Source: Pseudomonas anguilliseptica (GTDB lineage: Bacteria > Pseudomonadota > Gammaproteobacteria > Pseudomonadales > Pseudomonadaceae). Taken from it: a stretch of 64,000 bases of DNA. The stretch covers positions 682,001 through 746,000 of the forward strand of contig NZ_JAEIOI010000001.1 of NCBI RefSeq assembly GCF_021375795.1, in the 5' to 3' direction. Made by a program: the position numbers and the translations under genes. The notes beneath the pieces are model-generated. The model was not told the DNA's origin. It worked only from the letters and a program-made list of their open reading frames with translations, and made no database searches. Each line of letters begins with the position of its first letter. The first letter of the stretch is position 1. Below, one piece after another: positions 38,260 through 47,923 of the stretch.

Positions 38260-38985
38260 ATGCACGACTGGCTGACACCGCAATGGCCTGCTCCGGCAAG
38301 GGTAAAGACCTGTGTGACCACCCGCACTGGCGGTGTGAGTCTGGCGCCTTATGACAGCTGCAACCTGGGTGAGCATGTCGGTGATCAGTCGCCAGCGGTG
38401 CAGAAGAACCGTCAGCGTCTGGTCAGTCTGCTCGGCTGCAAGCCGGCCTGGTTGCAGCAGGTGCATGGCGTGGCTGTGGTTGAGGCCGATCCGCTGCGAG
38501 TGCACGAAGCCGATGCCAGTTGGAGCAACAAGCCAGGCGTCGCTTGCACCGTGATGACTGCCGACTGTTTGCCGGTACTGTTTTGCGACCGCGCCGGCAC
38601 CCGTGTTGCCGCCGCACACGCCGGTTGGCGTGGCTTGGCTAACGGCGTGCTGGAAGCCACGCTGGACAAACTGGGCGTTCCGGGTGAACAGGTGCTGGTC
38701 TGGTTTGGCCCCGCAATCGGGCCGCAAGCCTTCGAGGTAGGCGGGGAGGTGCGTGACGCCTTTGTCGCCCAGCACGCATCGGCTGCAGCGGCCTTTGTGC
38801 CGAGTGGCAATCCAGGCAAGTTCCTCGCCGATATCTATCAACTGGCACGTATACGCCTGGCCGCTCGTGGTGTTGAAGCGGTGTATGGCGGTGACTTCTG
38901 TACGGTCAGTGATCCGCGTTTCTTCTCCTATCGCCGCGCTGCGCAGACCGGGCGCTTCGCCAGCCTGATCTGGCTGGTCAACTGA
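38260..38985 (+). CDS. pgeF: Purine nucleoside phosphorylase/peptidoglycan editing factor PgeF (YfiH)
   Basis: A 241-residue multicopper-oxidase-like (DUF152) protein. Metal ligands lie in QQVHGVAVV, MTADCLPVLF and AAAHAGWRGLANGV. E. coli YfiH prevents misincorporation into peptidoglycan precursors; related proteins cleave purine nucleosides. The ATG at 38260 gives MHDWLTPQWP; GGTGAAGG lies upstream. It is probably cotranscribed with rluD, while clpB has its own heat-shock promoter. Confidence 0.92.
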   Translation: MHDWLTPQWPAPARVKTCVTTRTGGVSLAPYDSCNLGEHVGDQSPAVQKNRQRLVSLLGCKPAWLQQVHGVAVVEADPLRVHEADASWSNKPGVACTVMTADCLPVLFCDRAGTRVAAAHAGWRGLANGVLEATLDKLGVPGEQVLVWFGPAIGPQAFEVGGEVRDAFVAQHASAAAAFVPSGNPGKFLADIYQLARIRLAARGVEAVYGGDFCTVSDPRFFSYRRAAQTGRFASLIWLVN

Positions 38986-39034
38986 TTCTGGCCTGCCGCG
39001 TCTGCGGCAGCTGACTCAGGTCAACGTCGCGCGG

Positions 39035-39063
39035 CTTGAAACCCGCACAATCGACCTCATCTA
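39035..39063 (+). promoter_or_regulatory. Sigma-32 heat-shock promoter of clpB
   Basis: CTTGAAA (39035-39041), a 13-base spacer and CCTCATCTA (39055-39063) match the RpoH consensus CTTGAA-N13..15-CCCCATNT. Transcription would start near 39070, about 70 bases before clpB. Confidence 0.8.
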
Positions 39064-39140
39064 CTCTTCATCCGCAGGCTTTTCTGTTTTGGGTGCGATT
39101 CAGTGCACCGGCCTGCCACCACCACGAGGGTTGATTGTTT

Positions 39141-41705
39141 ATGCGTATTGATCGTTTAACCAGCAAGTTGCAACTCGCGCTCTCTGATGCGCAATCCCTG
39201 GCTGTGGGGCTGGATCACGCAGCCATCGAGCCGCTGCACCTGATGCAGGCGCTGCTTGAGCAGCAGGGTGGCTCGATCAAGCCACTGCTGATGCAGGTCG
39301 GTTTTGATGTCAACAGCCTGCGTCTGGCCCTGGGTAAAGAGCTCGACCAGTTGGGCAAAATCCAGAATCCATCCGGCGACGTCAACCTGTCGCAGGATCT
39401 GGCGCGCCTGCTCAACCAGGCTGATCGCCTGTCGCAGCAGAAGGGCGACCAATTTATCTCCAGCGAGCTGGTGCTGCTGGCGGCCATGGATGAAAACACC
39501 AAGCTGGGCAAGCTGCTGCTCGGCCAGGGTGTCAGCCGCAAGGCGCTGGAAAATGCCATCGCCAACCTGCGCGGTGGCGATGCGGTTAACGACCCGAACG
39601 TCGAAGAAAATCGCCAGGCCCTGGACAAGTACACCGTCGACCTGACCAAGCGCGCCGAAGAAGGCAAGCTCGACCCGGTGATCGGTCGAGACGACGAGAT
39701 CCGCCGCACCATTCAGGTGTTGCAGCGTCGGACCAAGAACAACCCGGTGCTGATCGGTGAGCCGGGCGTGGGCAAGACCGCGATTGCCGAAGGCCTGGCC
39801 CAGCGTATCGTCAACGGCGAAGTACCCGATGGCCTCAAAGACAAGCGCCTGCTGTCGCTGGATATGGGCGCGCTGATCGCGGGCGCCAAATTCCGTGGCG
39901 AGTTCGAGGAGCGCCTGAAGGCTGTGCTCAACGAGCTGAGCAAGCAGGAAGGGCGAATCATCCTGTTTATTGACGAGTTGCACACTATGGTCGGCGCCGG
40001 CAAAGGCGAAGGCTCAATGGATGCCGGCAATATGCTCAAGCCATCCCTGGCGCGCGGTGAGTTGCATTGCGTCGGGGCGACCACGCTCAATGAGTACCGC
40101 CAGTACATCGAGAAGGATGCGGCGCTGGAGCGGCGTTTCCAGAAGGTGCTGGTCGATGAGCCGAGTGAAGAAGACACCATCGCCATTCTTCGTGGCCTGA
40201 AAGAGCGCTATGAGGTGCACCATAAGGTGGCTATCACCGATGGCGCGATCATCGCCGCGGCCAAACTGTCGCACCGCTATATCACCGACCGTCAGCTGCC
40301 GGACAAGGCCATCGATCTGATCGACGAGGCAGCCAGCCGCATCCGTATGGAGATCGATTCCAAACCTGAAGTGCTGGATCGTCTGGAGCGTCGCCTGATT
40401 CAGCTCAAGGTTGAAGCCCAGGCACTGAAGAAGGAAGACGACGAGGCGGCGATCAAGCGTTTGGCCAAGCTCAACGAAGACATTGCCCGTCTGGAGCGTG
40501 AGTACGCCGACCTGGAAGATATCTGGAAGTCGGAAAAGGCCGAGGTGCAAGGTTCGGCGCAGATCCAGCAGAAGATCGAGCAAGCTCGGCAGGAGCTGGA
40601 AGCGGCGCGGCGCAAGGGCGATCTCAATCGTATGGCTGAGTTGCAGTACGGGATTATTCCCGATCTGGAGCGCAGCCTGCAGATGGTCGATCAGCACGGC
40701 AAGAGTGAGAACCAACTGCTGCGCAGCAAGGTCACCGAGGAAGAAATCGCCGAAGTGGTGTCGAAGTGGACCGGTATTCCGGTGAGCAAGATGCTCGAAG
40801 GCGAGCGCGACAAGCTGTTGAAAATGGAAGGCCTGCTGCATCAGCGAGTGATCGGTCAGGATGAGGCCGTAGTGGCCGTGGCCAATGCGGTGCGGCGTTC
40901 CCGTGCCGGTTTGGCCGATCCGAATCGGCCGAGCGGCTCGTTCCTCTTTCTCGGCCCAACCGGCGTTGGCAAAACCGAGCTGTGCAAGGCGCTGGCCGAA
41001 TTCCTCTTCGACACCGAAGAGGCGCTGGTGCGCATCGACATGTCCGAGTTTATGGAGAAGCATTCCGTGGCACGGTTGATCGGTGCGCCGCCGGGTTATG
41101 TCGGCTACGAGGAAGGTGGCTACCTGACCGAGGCTGTGCGCCGTAAGCCCTATTCGGTGATCCTGCTGGATGAGGTGGAGAAGGCGCATCCGGATGTGTT
41201 CAACGTGCTGTTGCAGGTGCTGGAAGATGGCCGCCTCACCGACAGCCATGGTCGCACCGTGGACTTCAAGAACACCGTGGTGGTGATGACCTCCAACCTG
41301 GGCTCGGCGCAGATTCAGGAGCTGGTCGGTGATCGTGAGGCGCAGCGTGCGGCGGTGATGGATGCGGTGGGCTCGCACTTCCGGCCGGAATTTATCAACC
41401 GGATCGATGAAGTGGTGATCTTCGAGCCGCTGGCCCGCGAGCAGATTGCCGGTATTGCGCAGATCCAGCTGAGCCGTTTGCGCCAGCGTCTGGCTGAGCG
41501 TGAGCTGAGTCTGCAGCTGTCCGATGAGGCGCTGGACAAGCTGATTGCTGTTGGTTACGACCCGGTTTACGGCGCGCGGCCGCTCAAGCGAGCCGTACAG
41601 CGCTGGATCGAGAACCCGCTGGCACAGTTGATCCTGTCGGGCAAATTTGCCCCTGGCGGCAGCATTGTCGGGCGGGTTGAGGCCGACGAGATTGTCTTCA
41701 GCTAA
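39141..41705 (+). CDS. clpB: ATP-dependent disaggregase ClpB
   Basis: An 854-residue Hsp100 chaperone that works with DnaK to dissolve aggregates. Order: Clp N-domain (1-150), first AAA+ domain with [10 protein letters not shown], the middle coiled-coil (about 410-530, [20 protein letters not shown]), and a second AAA+ domain with [14 protein letters not shown]. Both pore loops are present ([10 protein letters not shown] region and GYVGYEEGG). ATG 39141 ([14 protein letters not shown]) matches the family. A sigma-32 promoter precedes it and a strong terminator follows. Confidence 0.98.
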   Translation: MRIDRLTSKLQLALSDAQSLAVGLDHAAIEPLHLMQALLEQQGGSIKPLLMQVGFDVNSLRLALGKELDQLGKIQNPSGDVNLSQDLARLLNQADRLSQQKGDQFISSELVLLAAMDENTKLGKLLLGQGVSRKALENAIANLRGGDAVNDPNVEENRQALDKYTVDLTKRAEEGKLDPVIGRDDEIRRTIQVLQRRTKNNPVLIGEPGVGKTAIAEGLAQRIVNGEVPDGLKDKRLLSLDMGALIAGAKFRGEFEERLKAVLNELSKQEGRIILFIDELHTMVGAGKGEGSMDAGNMLKPSLARGELHCVGATTLNEYRQYIEKDAALERRFQKVLVDEPSEEDTIAILRGLKERYEVHHKVAITDGAIIAAAKLSHRYITDRQLPDKAIDLIDEAASRIRMEIDSKPEVLDRLERRLIQLKVEAQALKKEDDEAAIKRLAKLNEDIARLEREYADLEDIWKSEKAEVQGSAQIQQKIEQARQELEAARRKGDLNRMAELQYGIIPDLERSLQMVDQHGKSENQLLRSKVTEEEIAEVVSKWTGIPVSKMLEGERDKLLKMEGLLHQRVIGQDEAVVAVANAVRRSRAGLADPNRPSGSFLFLGPTGVGKTELCKALAEFLFDTEEALVRIDMSEFMEKHSVARLIGAPPGYVGYEEGGYLTEAVRRKPYSVILLDEVEKAHPDVFNVLLQVLEDGRLTDSHGRTVDFKNTVVVMTSNLGSAQIQELVGDREAQRAAVMDAVGSHFRPEFINRIDEVVIFEPLAREQIAGIAQIQLSRLRQRLAERELSLQLSDEALDKLIAVGYDPVYGARPLKRAVQRWIENPLAQLILSGKFAPGGSIVGRVEADEIVFS

Positions 41706-41727
41706 ATCATAGTCAGGCGAAAAAATG

Positions 41728-41767
41728 AAAACACCCCGGTTCAGCTAGGCTGGCCGGGGTGTTTTTA
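41728..41767. terminator. Bidirectional terminator between clpB and the PilZ gene
   Basis: Arms AAAACACCCCGG and CCGGGGTGTTTTT enclose TTCAGCTAGGCTGG; usable by both convergent genes. Confidence 0.85.
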
Positions 41768-41775
41768 TATAGGGC

Positions 41776-42111
41776 TTACAAGTGTTTGAGCAGAACTTCC
41801 AGTGCGGCAGCCTGGTCATCGGCCAGGTCGATAATGTGAAAGCCCGCCCAACAGTGCTGGCCATCAGCGCCTGGGCGGCTCCATAGACAGTCGGCGCCCA
41901 GGGTGATCTCACAGACCCCCTCAATTTCCTGTTCGCTGACCAGACGGCATTCAATCAGTTCATCTGCGGTCAGCGGGGTATCGCTGAACAGCATGAAGCC
42001 ATCGGCAGACAGGTCCACCACGCGGCCCAGGCGCTGGCCTGAGTGCAGATCGAAGACCTCCAGCTGCAGCTCGGCGTTATGCCGGCTATGCAGGCGACGT
42101 TCGTCATCCAT
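41776..42111 (-). CDS. PilZ-domain protein
   Basis: A 111-residue single-domain PilZ protein. The c-di-GMP motifs are visible: RLHSRH near the N-terminus (RxxxR) and DLSADGFML (D/NxSxxG). It should therefore be a cytosolic c-di-GMP receptor, unlike PilZ of the pilus system, which lacks these residues. It lies nine bases after the DUF1631 gene, suggesting they act together. Confidence 0.88.
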   Translation of the reverse strand: MDDERRLHSRHNAELQLEVFDLHSGQRLGRVVDLSADGFMLFSDTPLTADELIECRLVSEQEIEGVCEITLGADCLWSRPGADGQHCWAGFHIIDLADDQAAALEVLLKHL

Positions 42112-42120
42112 ACGACTTCC

Positions 42121-44475
42121 TTATTCTTGAGGCTCTGTCGCGCGCCCGGTAAAACGCTGCAGCACGCGATAAATGGCGGTAAGGGCACGGTCCACCAGCG
42201 GTGCACCTCGTTCAGGGGTGACGATGCGCGCCAGCCCTTGTTCCATTTCGCTGGCCAGTTGGGTGATCGGTTTGATGGCCACCCGTTGGCCGCTTTGATC
42301 GACAAACATGTAGTTGCGGGTTGTCGGGCTGAACCAGGACAGCTTGAGTGTGCGCACCTGCTGGCCGTTGACGAACTCGAACCAGGTGCCGAACTCGATA
42401 TGGCTCAGCTCCTTGATCAATGCCTGGGCGCGCGCTGAGAGGGTCGACTCGCGGGGCGCCAGGGTGGCCAGGGCAGCATCTTCGCCGAGCATGGCGCCCA
42501 ATGGGCTTTCGGGTAGATTGGGTGTGAGCTTGGCTGCAACCAGGGGCTGTTTGGCCTGTACGGCGTGTTGGCAGGCAACCAGGTCCTGCAGCAGGCGGCG
42601 AATGCCGTCCTCGTGGTAGCCGCCGAGCAGCTCCAGGCCTTTGCGCAGGTCTTCAAGCAGCGGCACGCGCAGTTTTTGCAGGCGCTCACGGCCGGCTTCG
42701 TCGAGCAGGGTGCCGCTCCAGGCCAGTTGCTCGGCTGCTTCGCAGGCGCGTTGCCATTCCGGGCTGCGTTCGCCGTTGCGCAGCAACACGAAAACCAGGA
42801 CGTCGGCCCAGGTCAGCCCAAGGAAGTTGCGAATGATGGTGGGCGGTTGGCGATCGGTCAGGCTCTTGGCGATGACCTCTACTGCGCGCTGGCGTGCGCC
42901 GAGCAGCTTGTCGCGACCTTTGGCAGCCTCCACGGCGCGGCGTTCGCGCAGTTCGACCTTGTGTCTGAGGGTGGCAACGAATTCGTTGAACTCTTCCAGC
43001 AGTCCTTCAAACAACTGCAGGTCGCCGAAGAAATCATGGATGACTCGTTCGACCACCCACTGCATCTTGGCTAGCAGGCCGCGCTCATCGCCTTCGCCGC
43101 CATACAGCACGCCAGCCTGGGCCATGGCGTTGAGCAGGCGGCGGGCCGGGTGGTGGTGTTGGGTAAACAGCGCTTTGTCCTGCAACGCAACCTTTAGATA
43201 TGGCGTGTGCAGGTGGGACAGGGTGGTCTTGCAGCTGTCAGGCAAGTTGTCGTCGTCGAGAATAAAGTCGAACAGCATGCCCACCAGGTCGATTACATCG
43301 GCTTCCTGATCGGAAACTTTCTGCTGGCCAGGCAGCTCGCTGTGGGCTTCCAGCTGTTGTTGCAGGTCCGCTTTGAGGCCTTCTACCTGCTGCGGGCGGC
43401 TCAGGCGCTGTGACAGGTCATTGGCCGATTGCTGCTGCATGCGGTTGAGGGCATCCAGCAGGGCTGAGGCGCTGTAGGTGCTGGTCGCTTCACGCGGGGT
43501 GAAGCTGGCAATGCTGCGTGTGCCGCCAAGCAGCGGGGCGTCGAGGTCGCGTTGGCGGTGTTCGCCGAGCAGGGCTGCCAGGCTGCCGAGCAACTCCAGC
43601 GGGTCGTTAGGCGGAGGGCCGCTCAGATCCGTATTGCTGGAGTTGTATGTGCTTGCGCCTGGTTGCGTGGGCGTTGGGTTGGCGGTGTTTCTGCCAGCAC
43701 CGCTGTGGGTTTCTTGCGGCGTCTCGGCCGTGGCGCTTGTGGGGCTCTTGGGGCGCGCCTGGCTGTTGCGTTGAGCGCTGTACTTCAGATTGGGCAGTAC
43801 GCCGGCTTCGATCAGGCGCTGGTTGAGCGCGGTGTAGATGCTGTCCAGGCTCTGCATGACGTGGGTGTCAAACAGGGTATAGAGGATCACCTTTATACGC
43901 AGTGGAAACGGGCAGGGCGTCAGGGCGTCACGGAACGCCTGGGCAATCATCTGTGGGCCGAAGGGGTTGATGTCTTCGCCAAGTTTCTGGCCGTTGTTTA
44001 ACAGAGCCAGGCGTTGTTCCAAGGCAAACAGCGGTTGGGCACAGCGTGCTTTGACCCGGCTGACCATGTTGGTGACTTGCAGGCTTTCTTCGTAATCCTC
44101 GTTCTGCACCAGTGCCATCTGCTCAGCATCCAGCTCGGTGGTGCTGGGCAGCGGCTTGAGCTTGCCTTCGAGGAAGTCGGAGAAGTTCTGCGCGATCTGT
44201 TGGTGGTAGCTGCGCTCTATGTGCGGACGCTGTTTGCGGATCTCACGCATGTTGTCGAAGAACAGCGTTTGTACCTGATTGTTCTCGGCTTTTTCAGCGC
44301 ACTCGAACAGCGTGTCGTCGACCTGGGCGAAGACCCCGGTCAGGTGCTCAGCCAAACGATTCATCACCAGCTTGCGGCAGCTCTGCACCAGTTCGCCGAA
44401 GCGTGGCTGAATGCCACGGTTGGCAAGGGTCTGCACTGAAGAAGGTGGGGTTGGCGGTATGCCCTGGTTGCTCAT
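42121..44475 (-). CDS. DUF1631 family protein (first of two paralogues)
   Basis: About 784 residues, start at ATG 44475 (MSNQGIPPTPPSS) with AGGAAAG upstream. Conserved DUF1631 blocks: DDTLFECAEKAENN and FFDNMREIRKQRPHIER near the N-terminus, DVIDLVGMLFDFILDD in the middle, and a C-terminal beta-rich domain (FGTWFEFVNGQQVRTLKL, NYMFVDQSGQRV). A Pro/Thr/Ser-rich linker lies around residues 240-310. DUF1631 proteins are often mislabelled thymidine phosphorylase; I see no support for that. Residue blocks align with the gene at 58659-60974. The downstream PilZ gene suggests a signalling role (inference). Confidence 0.85.
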   Translation of the reverse strand: MSNQGIPPTPPSSVQTLANRGIQPRFGELVQSCRKLVMNRLAEHLTGVFAQVDDTLFECAEKAENNQVQTLFFDNMREIRKQRPHIERSYHQQIAQNFSDFLEGKLKPLPSTTELDAEQMALVQNEDYEESLQVTNMVSRVKARCAQPLFALEQRLALLNNGQKLGEDINPFGPQMIAQAFRDALTPCPFPLRIKVILYTLFDTHVMQSLDSIYTALNQRLIEAGVLPNLKYSAQRNSQARPKSPTSATAETPQETHSGAGRNTANPTPTQPGASTYNSSNTDLSGPPPNDPLELLGSLAALLGEHRQRDLDAPLLGGTRSIASFTPREATSTYSASALLDALNRMQQQSANDLSQRLSRPQQVEGLKADLQQQLEAHSELPGQQKVSDQEADVIDLVGMLFDFILDDDNLPDSCKTTLSHLHTPYLKVALQDKALFTQHHHPARRLLNAMAQAGVLYGGEGDERGLLAKMQWVVERVIHDFFGDLQLFEGLLEEFNEFVATLRHKVELRERRAVEAAKGRDKLLGARQRAVEVIAKSLTDRQPPTIIRNFLGLTWADVLVFVLLRNGERSPEWQRACEAAEQLAWSGTLLDEAGRERLQKLRVPLLEDLRKGLELLGGYHEDGIRRLLQDLVACQHAVQAKQPLVAAKLTPNLPESPLGAMLGEDAALATLAPRESTLSARAQALIKELSHIEFGTWFEFVNGQQVRTLKLSWFSPTTRNYMFVDQSGQRVAIKPITQLASEMEQGLARIVTPERGAPLVDRALTAIYRVLQRFTGRATEPQE

Positions 44476-44592
44476 GGACTTTCCTGGCTGGAGCCTTGCG
44501 GCTGGTGCGTCCTGCAATGAATACAGACATAGGGAAGATATAGCAGCCGCTCACGCAGCTGCAAATCATTGTACTAAAAGCAATTTAAGGGG

Positions 44593-44620
44593 TTGACAGG
44601 TGCGCGCGGAACCGTAAAAT
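44593..44620 (+). promoter_or_regulatory. Promoter of the tRNA cluster
   Basis: TTGACA (44593-44598), 16-base spacer, TAAAAT (44615-44620). A GC-rich discriminator (GGCGCGCC) follows, typical of growth-rate-controlled stable RNA promoters. Confidence 0.8.
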
Positions 44621-44687
44621 GGCGCGCCTCAGAACAGCAAACGAGATTAACACCTCCAAGCGACTTCTGAGAAAGGATGTAAGTAGT

Positions 44688-44763
44688 TCCGCGATAGCTC
44701 AGTCGGTAGAGCAAATGACTGTTAATCATTGGGTCCCTGGTTCGAGTCCAGGTCGCGGAGCCA
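44688..44763 (+). tRNA. tRNA-Asn (GTT)
   Basis: A 76-base cloverleaf: acceptor TCCGCGA pairs with TCGCGGA, anticodon GTT at 44721-44723, T loop TTCGAGT, and encoded GCCA end. First of three tandem tRNA genes. Confidence 0.97.
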
Positions 44764-44772
44764 ATCCTTCAT

Positions 44773-44849
44773 CGGGGTATAGCGCAGTCCGGTAGCGCGC
44801 CTGCTTTGGGAGCAGGATGTCGGGAGTTCGAATCCCCCTACCCCGACCA
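44773..44849 (+). tRNA. tRNA-Pro (TGG)
   Basis: A 77-base cloverleaf: acceptor CGGGGTA pairs with TACCCCG, anticodon loop TTTGGGA with TGG at 44807-44809, T loop TTCGAAT, encoded ACCA end. Confidence 0.97.
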
Positions 44850-44854
44850 TTTTT

Positions 44855-44930
44855 GGGTCGTTAGCTCAGTTGGTAGAGCAGTTGGCTTTTAACCAATTGG
44901 TCGTAGGTTCGAATCCTACACGACCCACCA
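44855..44930 (+). tRNA. tRNA-Lys (TTT)
   Basis: A 76-base cloverleaf: acceptor GGGTCGT pairs with ACGACCC, anticodon loop CTTTTAA with TTT, T loop TTCGAAT, encoded ACCA end. Last of the cluster. Confidence 0.97.
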
Positions 44931-44952
44931 TTTCAAGCGAGCTTGAAAGTAG

Positions 44953-44980
44953 AAAACCCGCCTAGAGCGGGTTTTTTATT
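44953..44980 (+). terminator. Terminator of the tRNA cluster
   Basis: Arms AAAACCCGC and GCGGGTTTT around CTAGA with a T run. Confidence 0.85.
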
Positions 44981-45031
44981 GCCTGCGATTTATTCCGGCA
45001 ACTGCCAGGGGCGTCGCGCGGGTGGCACTGC

Positions 45032-45061
45032 CTGCAGGCGCGGCGACGGCCGCTCCTGCAG
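45032..45061. repeat. REP-type palindrome
   Basis: Arms CTGCAGGCGCGGC and GCCGCTCCTGCAG match at 12 of 13 positions around four bases. It lies between the tRNA terminator and the end of the NADH dehydrogenase gene. Confidence 0.65.
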
Positions 45062-45075
45062 GGCTGGCGCACAAA

Positions 45076-46377
45076 TCAGTGCAGCTTGAGGCGAGGTTCG
45101 GTGCTGCGGCCGATACGGTCGCCCAGCATCATCAGCAGGGTGCGCGTCATGCCGTACAGGGCAACCTGGTGCATGCGATAGAGCGACACGTAGAACATGC
45201 GGGCCAGCCAGCCTTCGAGCATGACGCTGCCAGTCAGATTGCCCATCAGGTTGCCAACGGCGGAAAAGGTCGACAGCGAGATCAGTGAGCCATAATCGCG
45301 ATAACGATATTCCGGCAGCAGCTTGCCCTCGATGCGCAACTTCAGCGATTTGGCCAGCAGGGACGCTTGTTGGTGCGCCGCTTGTGCGCGCGGCGGCACG
45401 TTGCGGCCCTCGCTACCCGGTTGCGGGCAGGCAGCGCAGTCACCGAAAGCAAAGATGTTGTCATCCTGGGTGGTTTGCAGGGTCAGGCGCACCTGCAACT
45501 GGTTGATGCGGTTGCTTTCCAGGCCATCCAGATTCTGCAGAAACTCCGGTGCACGGATGCCGGCTGCCCAGACTTTCAGGCTGGCCGGGATGATCTGCCC
45601 CTGGGCGGTGTGCAGCGCGTCGGCCGTGACCTGGCTGACGGCTGCGCCGGTGAGTACGGTGACGCCAAGTTTCTCCAGAGTCTGGTGTACCGGCTGGCTG
45701 ATGCGTTCAGGCAAGGCAGGCAGTACCCGTGGGCCGGCTTCGATCAGGGTGATGCGCATGTTTTCCGGGCTGATGCGGTCCAGGCCGTAGGCGGCCAGCT
45801 CGTGCGCGGCATGGTGCAGTTCGGCGGCCAGTTCGACTCCGGTGGCGCCGGCGCCGACGATGGCAATGTTGATCAGCTCGGTGGCTTCACTCTGGCTGGC
45901 GTGGGCACGCAGGTAGTGGCTCAGCAGCTGGCGATGGAAGCGCTCGGCCTGCTCGCGGGTATCGAGGAACAGGCAGTGTTCCGCTGCCCCGACGGTGCCG
46001 AAGTCATTGGTGGTGCTGCCCACGGCAATCACCAGGCTGTCATAAGTCAGCTCGCGTGCCGGCATCAGCACCTGGTCGTTATCATCCAGGGTGGCAGCCA
46101 GGCTGATGCGTTTTTCCGCACGGTTGAGGCCGCTCATTCGTCCCAGCTGGAACTCGAAGTGATTCCACTTGGCTTGGGCCACGTAGTTCAGTTCGTCACC
46201 GGAGGAGTTCAGTGAGCCGGCGGCTACTTCATGCAGCAGCGGTTTCCAGATGTGCGTCAGGTTGGCGTCGACCAGGGTGATTCTCGCCTGGCCACGCTTA
46301 CCCAAGGTTCTACCCAGGCGGGTAGCAAGCTCCAGTCCGCCGGCGCCACCGCCGACAATTACGATTTGATGAGTCAT
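45076..46377 (-). CDS. ndh: Type II NADH:quinone oxidoreductase
   Basis: A 433-residue FAD enzyme of the NDH-2 family, non-proton-pumping, feeding electrons from NADH to quinone at the inner membrane. FAD motif IVIVGGGAGGLELATRLG at the N-terminus, NAD motif IAIVGAGATGVELAAELHH in the centre, and the second FAD contact FAFGDCAACP. The C-terminal amphipathic part (MFYVSLYRMHQVALYGMTRT) is the membrane anchor of this family. Other FAD-dependent oxidoreductases share the fold, but the layout fits Ndh best. Confidence 0.92.
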   Translation of the reverse strand: MTHQIVIVGGGAGGLELATRLGRTLGKRGQARITLVDANLTHIWKPLLHEVAAGSLNSSGDELNYVAQAKWNHFEFQLGRMSGLNRAEKRISLAATLDDNDQVLMPARELTYDSLVIAVGSTTNDFGTVGAAEHCLFLDTREQAERFHRQLLSHYLRAHASQSEATELINIAIVGAGATGVELAAELHHAAHELAAYGLDRISPENMRITLIEAGPRVLPALPERISQPVHQTLEKLGVTVLTGAAVSQVTADALHTAQGQIIPASLKVWAAGIRAPEFLQNLDGLESNRINQLQVRLTLQTTQDDNIFAFGDCAACPQPGSEGRNVPPRAQAAHQQASLLAKSLKLRIEGKLLPEYRYRDYGSLISLSTFSAVGNLMGNLTGSVMLEGWLARMFYVSLYRMHQVALYGMTRTLLMMLGDRIGRSTEPRLKLH

Positions 46378-46440
46378 CAGACACGCTCACAAGGCTTTTA
46401 AGAAAAGGCAGTGAGTCGGTATGGGCGAGCGCCAGGCAGC

Positions 46441-46614
46441 TCATAGCACCAATCGACTCAGAAGACGGCTCAGCACGCCGAGGGCAATCACCACGATCAC
46501 GATGATCAGCAGCAGTCGCCAAACCTTGAACGGCTGTCGCTCGACCTGATGCTGTGGCGCGCTCAGGTAGTGCTCGACACGCTTCTGGTCATCAGGGTTA
46601 AGGCGACTGGGCAT
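46441..46614 (-). CDS. DUF3094 small membrane protein
   Basis: A 57-residue protein, MPSRLNPDDQKRVEHYLSAP, followed by one transmembrane helix (LLLIIVIVVIALGVLSRLL). The N-terminus matches the DUF3094 family. GAGG precedes the ATG at 46614. It lies 63 bases upstream of ndh on the same strand and may be cotranscribed. Function unknown. Confidence 0.8.
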   Translation of the reverse strand: MPSRLNPDDQKRVEHYLSAPQHQVERQPFKVWRLLLIIVIVVIALGVLSRLLSRLVL

Positions 46615-46683
46615 GGTGGCCTCGAATAAATGGGGCAATCAGGGGCGATTGCGGGCTGAGGAGGGGCATTCTAGCTGCCCGGC

Positions 46684-47178
46684 TTATAAGGGCTCAACGC
46701 GCAGGCTGTCATTCAGGCGAATAATGCCGCCTTGCAACACACGTGCGGTGATTCCGCCGTGGCCGCGCATGGCTTGGAAGGTGCCCGGTCCCAGGCGCTC
46801 TTCCAGTTTTGCGCAGGGTTGGCACCAGCCGGTGGTCTCGAGTATCGCCTGACCAAGGCGAAAGCGCCGCCCCTTGAGGCTGAACAGGTTGATGCCGCTG
46901 ATAGCGATATTGCGCCGCAACTCAATAGCGCCGATGGGCGCGTCTGCAGCGCGACCCATGAGCGCACTGATGACGGCCAGGTGTTCCCACTGGATCAGGG
47001 TGACTTGCCGGGCATTACGCGAGCCGGGACGGCTATGGTCGCCCGTGAGTCCTGCTTCGCGGCGCGCTTCGACAGCATCCAGTTCGATCATTGCGGCACG
47101 CGAGCTGGGGCGCACGCCAATCCAGCGTACACAACCCTGTTGCGGCACTGCGGCGAGCAGCTCATGCAGCGGGCTCAC
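46684..47178 (-). CDS. MOSC-domain protein
   Basis: A 164-residue MOSC domain, the C-terminal domain of molybdenum-cofactor sulfurases also found alone. Visible: GLTGDHSRPG, RQVTLIQWEHLAVI, RRNIAISGINL and the Cys-containing ETTGWCQPCAKLE, with a conserved Cys that may carry sulfur. The substrate is unknown. It overlaps the upstream DUF1780 gene by four bases (ATGA). Confidence 0.88.
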   Translation of the reverse strand: MSPLHELLAAVPQQGCVRWIGVRPSSRAAMIELDAVEARREAGLTGDHSRPGSRNARQVTLIQWEHLAVISALMGRAADAPIGAIELRRNIAISGINLFSLKGRRFRLGQAILETTGWCQPCAKLEERLGPGTFQAMRGHGGITARVLQGGIIRLNDSLRVEPL

Positions 47179-47804
47179 AGGCTGATCCCTACATCAAAGA
47201 GCACGGTACGGCCGAGATTGTTGCGCAGAAATTCCGGTGCATCCGGGTGGGCGAAGAGTACGCGGGCAAAGGTTGGGCCCACCAGTGACAACGAGCGCCA
47301 GCCTTGGCGGAGGAACTCGGTTGGTGGCGGGAAGTGGCTATTGAAATCCGGCACCGCGCGTTTGAGGTTGACGTAGGCAAGCAGATCCAGATCGCCCAGG
47401 TCGAGGCCGCGTTCTTGGTAGTTACGGGCTTTCTTGCGCAGTGTCGGTGTCAGGCGTTGTTGCAGCTCGCTGGCACCAATACGCCTGGGTTTGGCCTCGC
47501 GCCGCACCAGTTGGCTGAGAGAGAAGGCGCTGCGCCGGCGTTCCAGTTCGGCGCGCCACTCATCATTCAGGCGGCGGCCCTCGTCGAGAACGAAGAACAC
47601 TTCAAAGCTGGCCTCGCGGAACAATACGTCAGGCGGCTCATGGCCGGCGGCGCTGAACTCATCGATGCGGTGGCTGACATTCAGAGCCTGCAGCAAGCGC
47701 TGGCAGACCCAGCGCTCGCGCTCCCACTTGCGGGCGTTGGAGAGAAAGGCGTTGGCCTGTTCGGCCTGGTGCGTCAGCAGGCGCAGGTAGTCGGAGTCAT
47801 CCAT
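47175..47804 (-). CDS. DUF1780 protein
   Basis: A 209-residue soluble protein matching the Pseudomonas DUF1780 family (start MDDSDYLRLLTHQAEQANAFL, then FREASFEVFFVLDEGRRLNDEWRAE). The family is thought to have a nuclease-like fold; I could not verify catalytic residues. It is translationally coupled to the MOSC gene by an ATGA overlap. Confidence 0.75.
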   Translation of the reverse strand: MDDSDYLRLLTHQAEQANAFLSNARKWERERWVCQRLLQALNVSHRIDEFSAAGHEPPDVLFREASFEVFFVLDEGRRLNDEWRAELERRRSAFSLSQLVRREAKPRRIGASELQQRLTPTLRKKARNYQERGLDLGDLDLLAYVNLKRAVPDFNSHFPPPTEFLRQGWRSLSLVGPTFARVLFAHPDAPEFLRNNLGRTVLFDVGISL

Positions 47805-47923
47805 GGCTTCAGCTTAGCGCGCCGGCTTGGCGTCGTGGTAGCCCTCTGCGGCGGTTGTTTCAGGCTTGCCATGTGCGGCGGTAGACTGCTCCAGATTAGC
47901 CCACGGGTGTGGAGTGCTTCTGC

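Noticed and set aside
47805..47923. Cobalamin riboswitch in front of the CbiM-like gene
   Set aside because: The spacer is under 120 bases and I could not find the conserved B12-box core.
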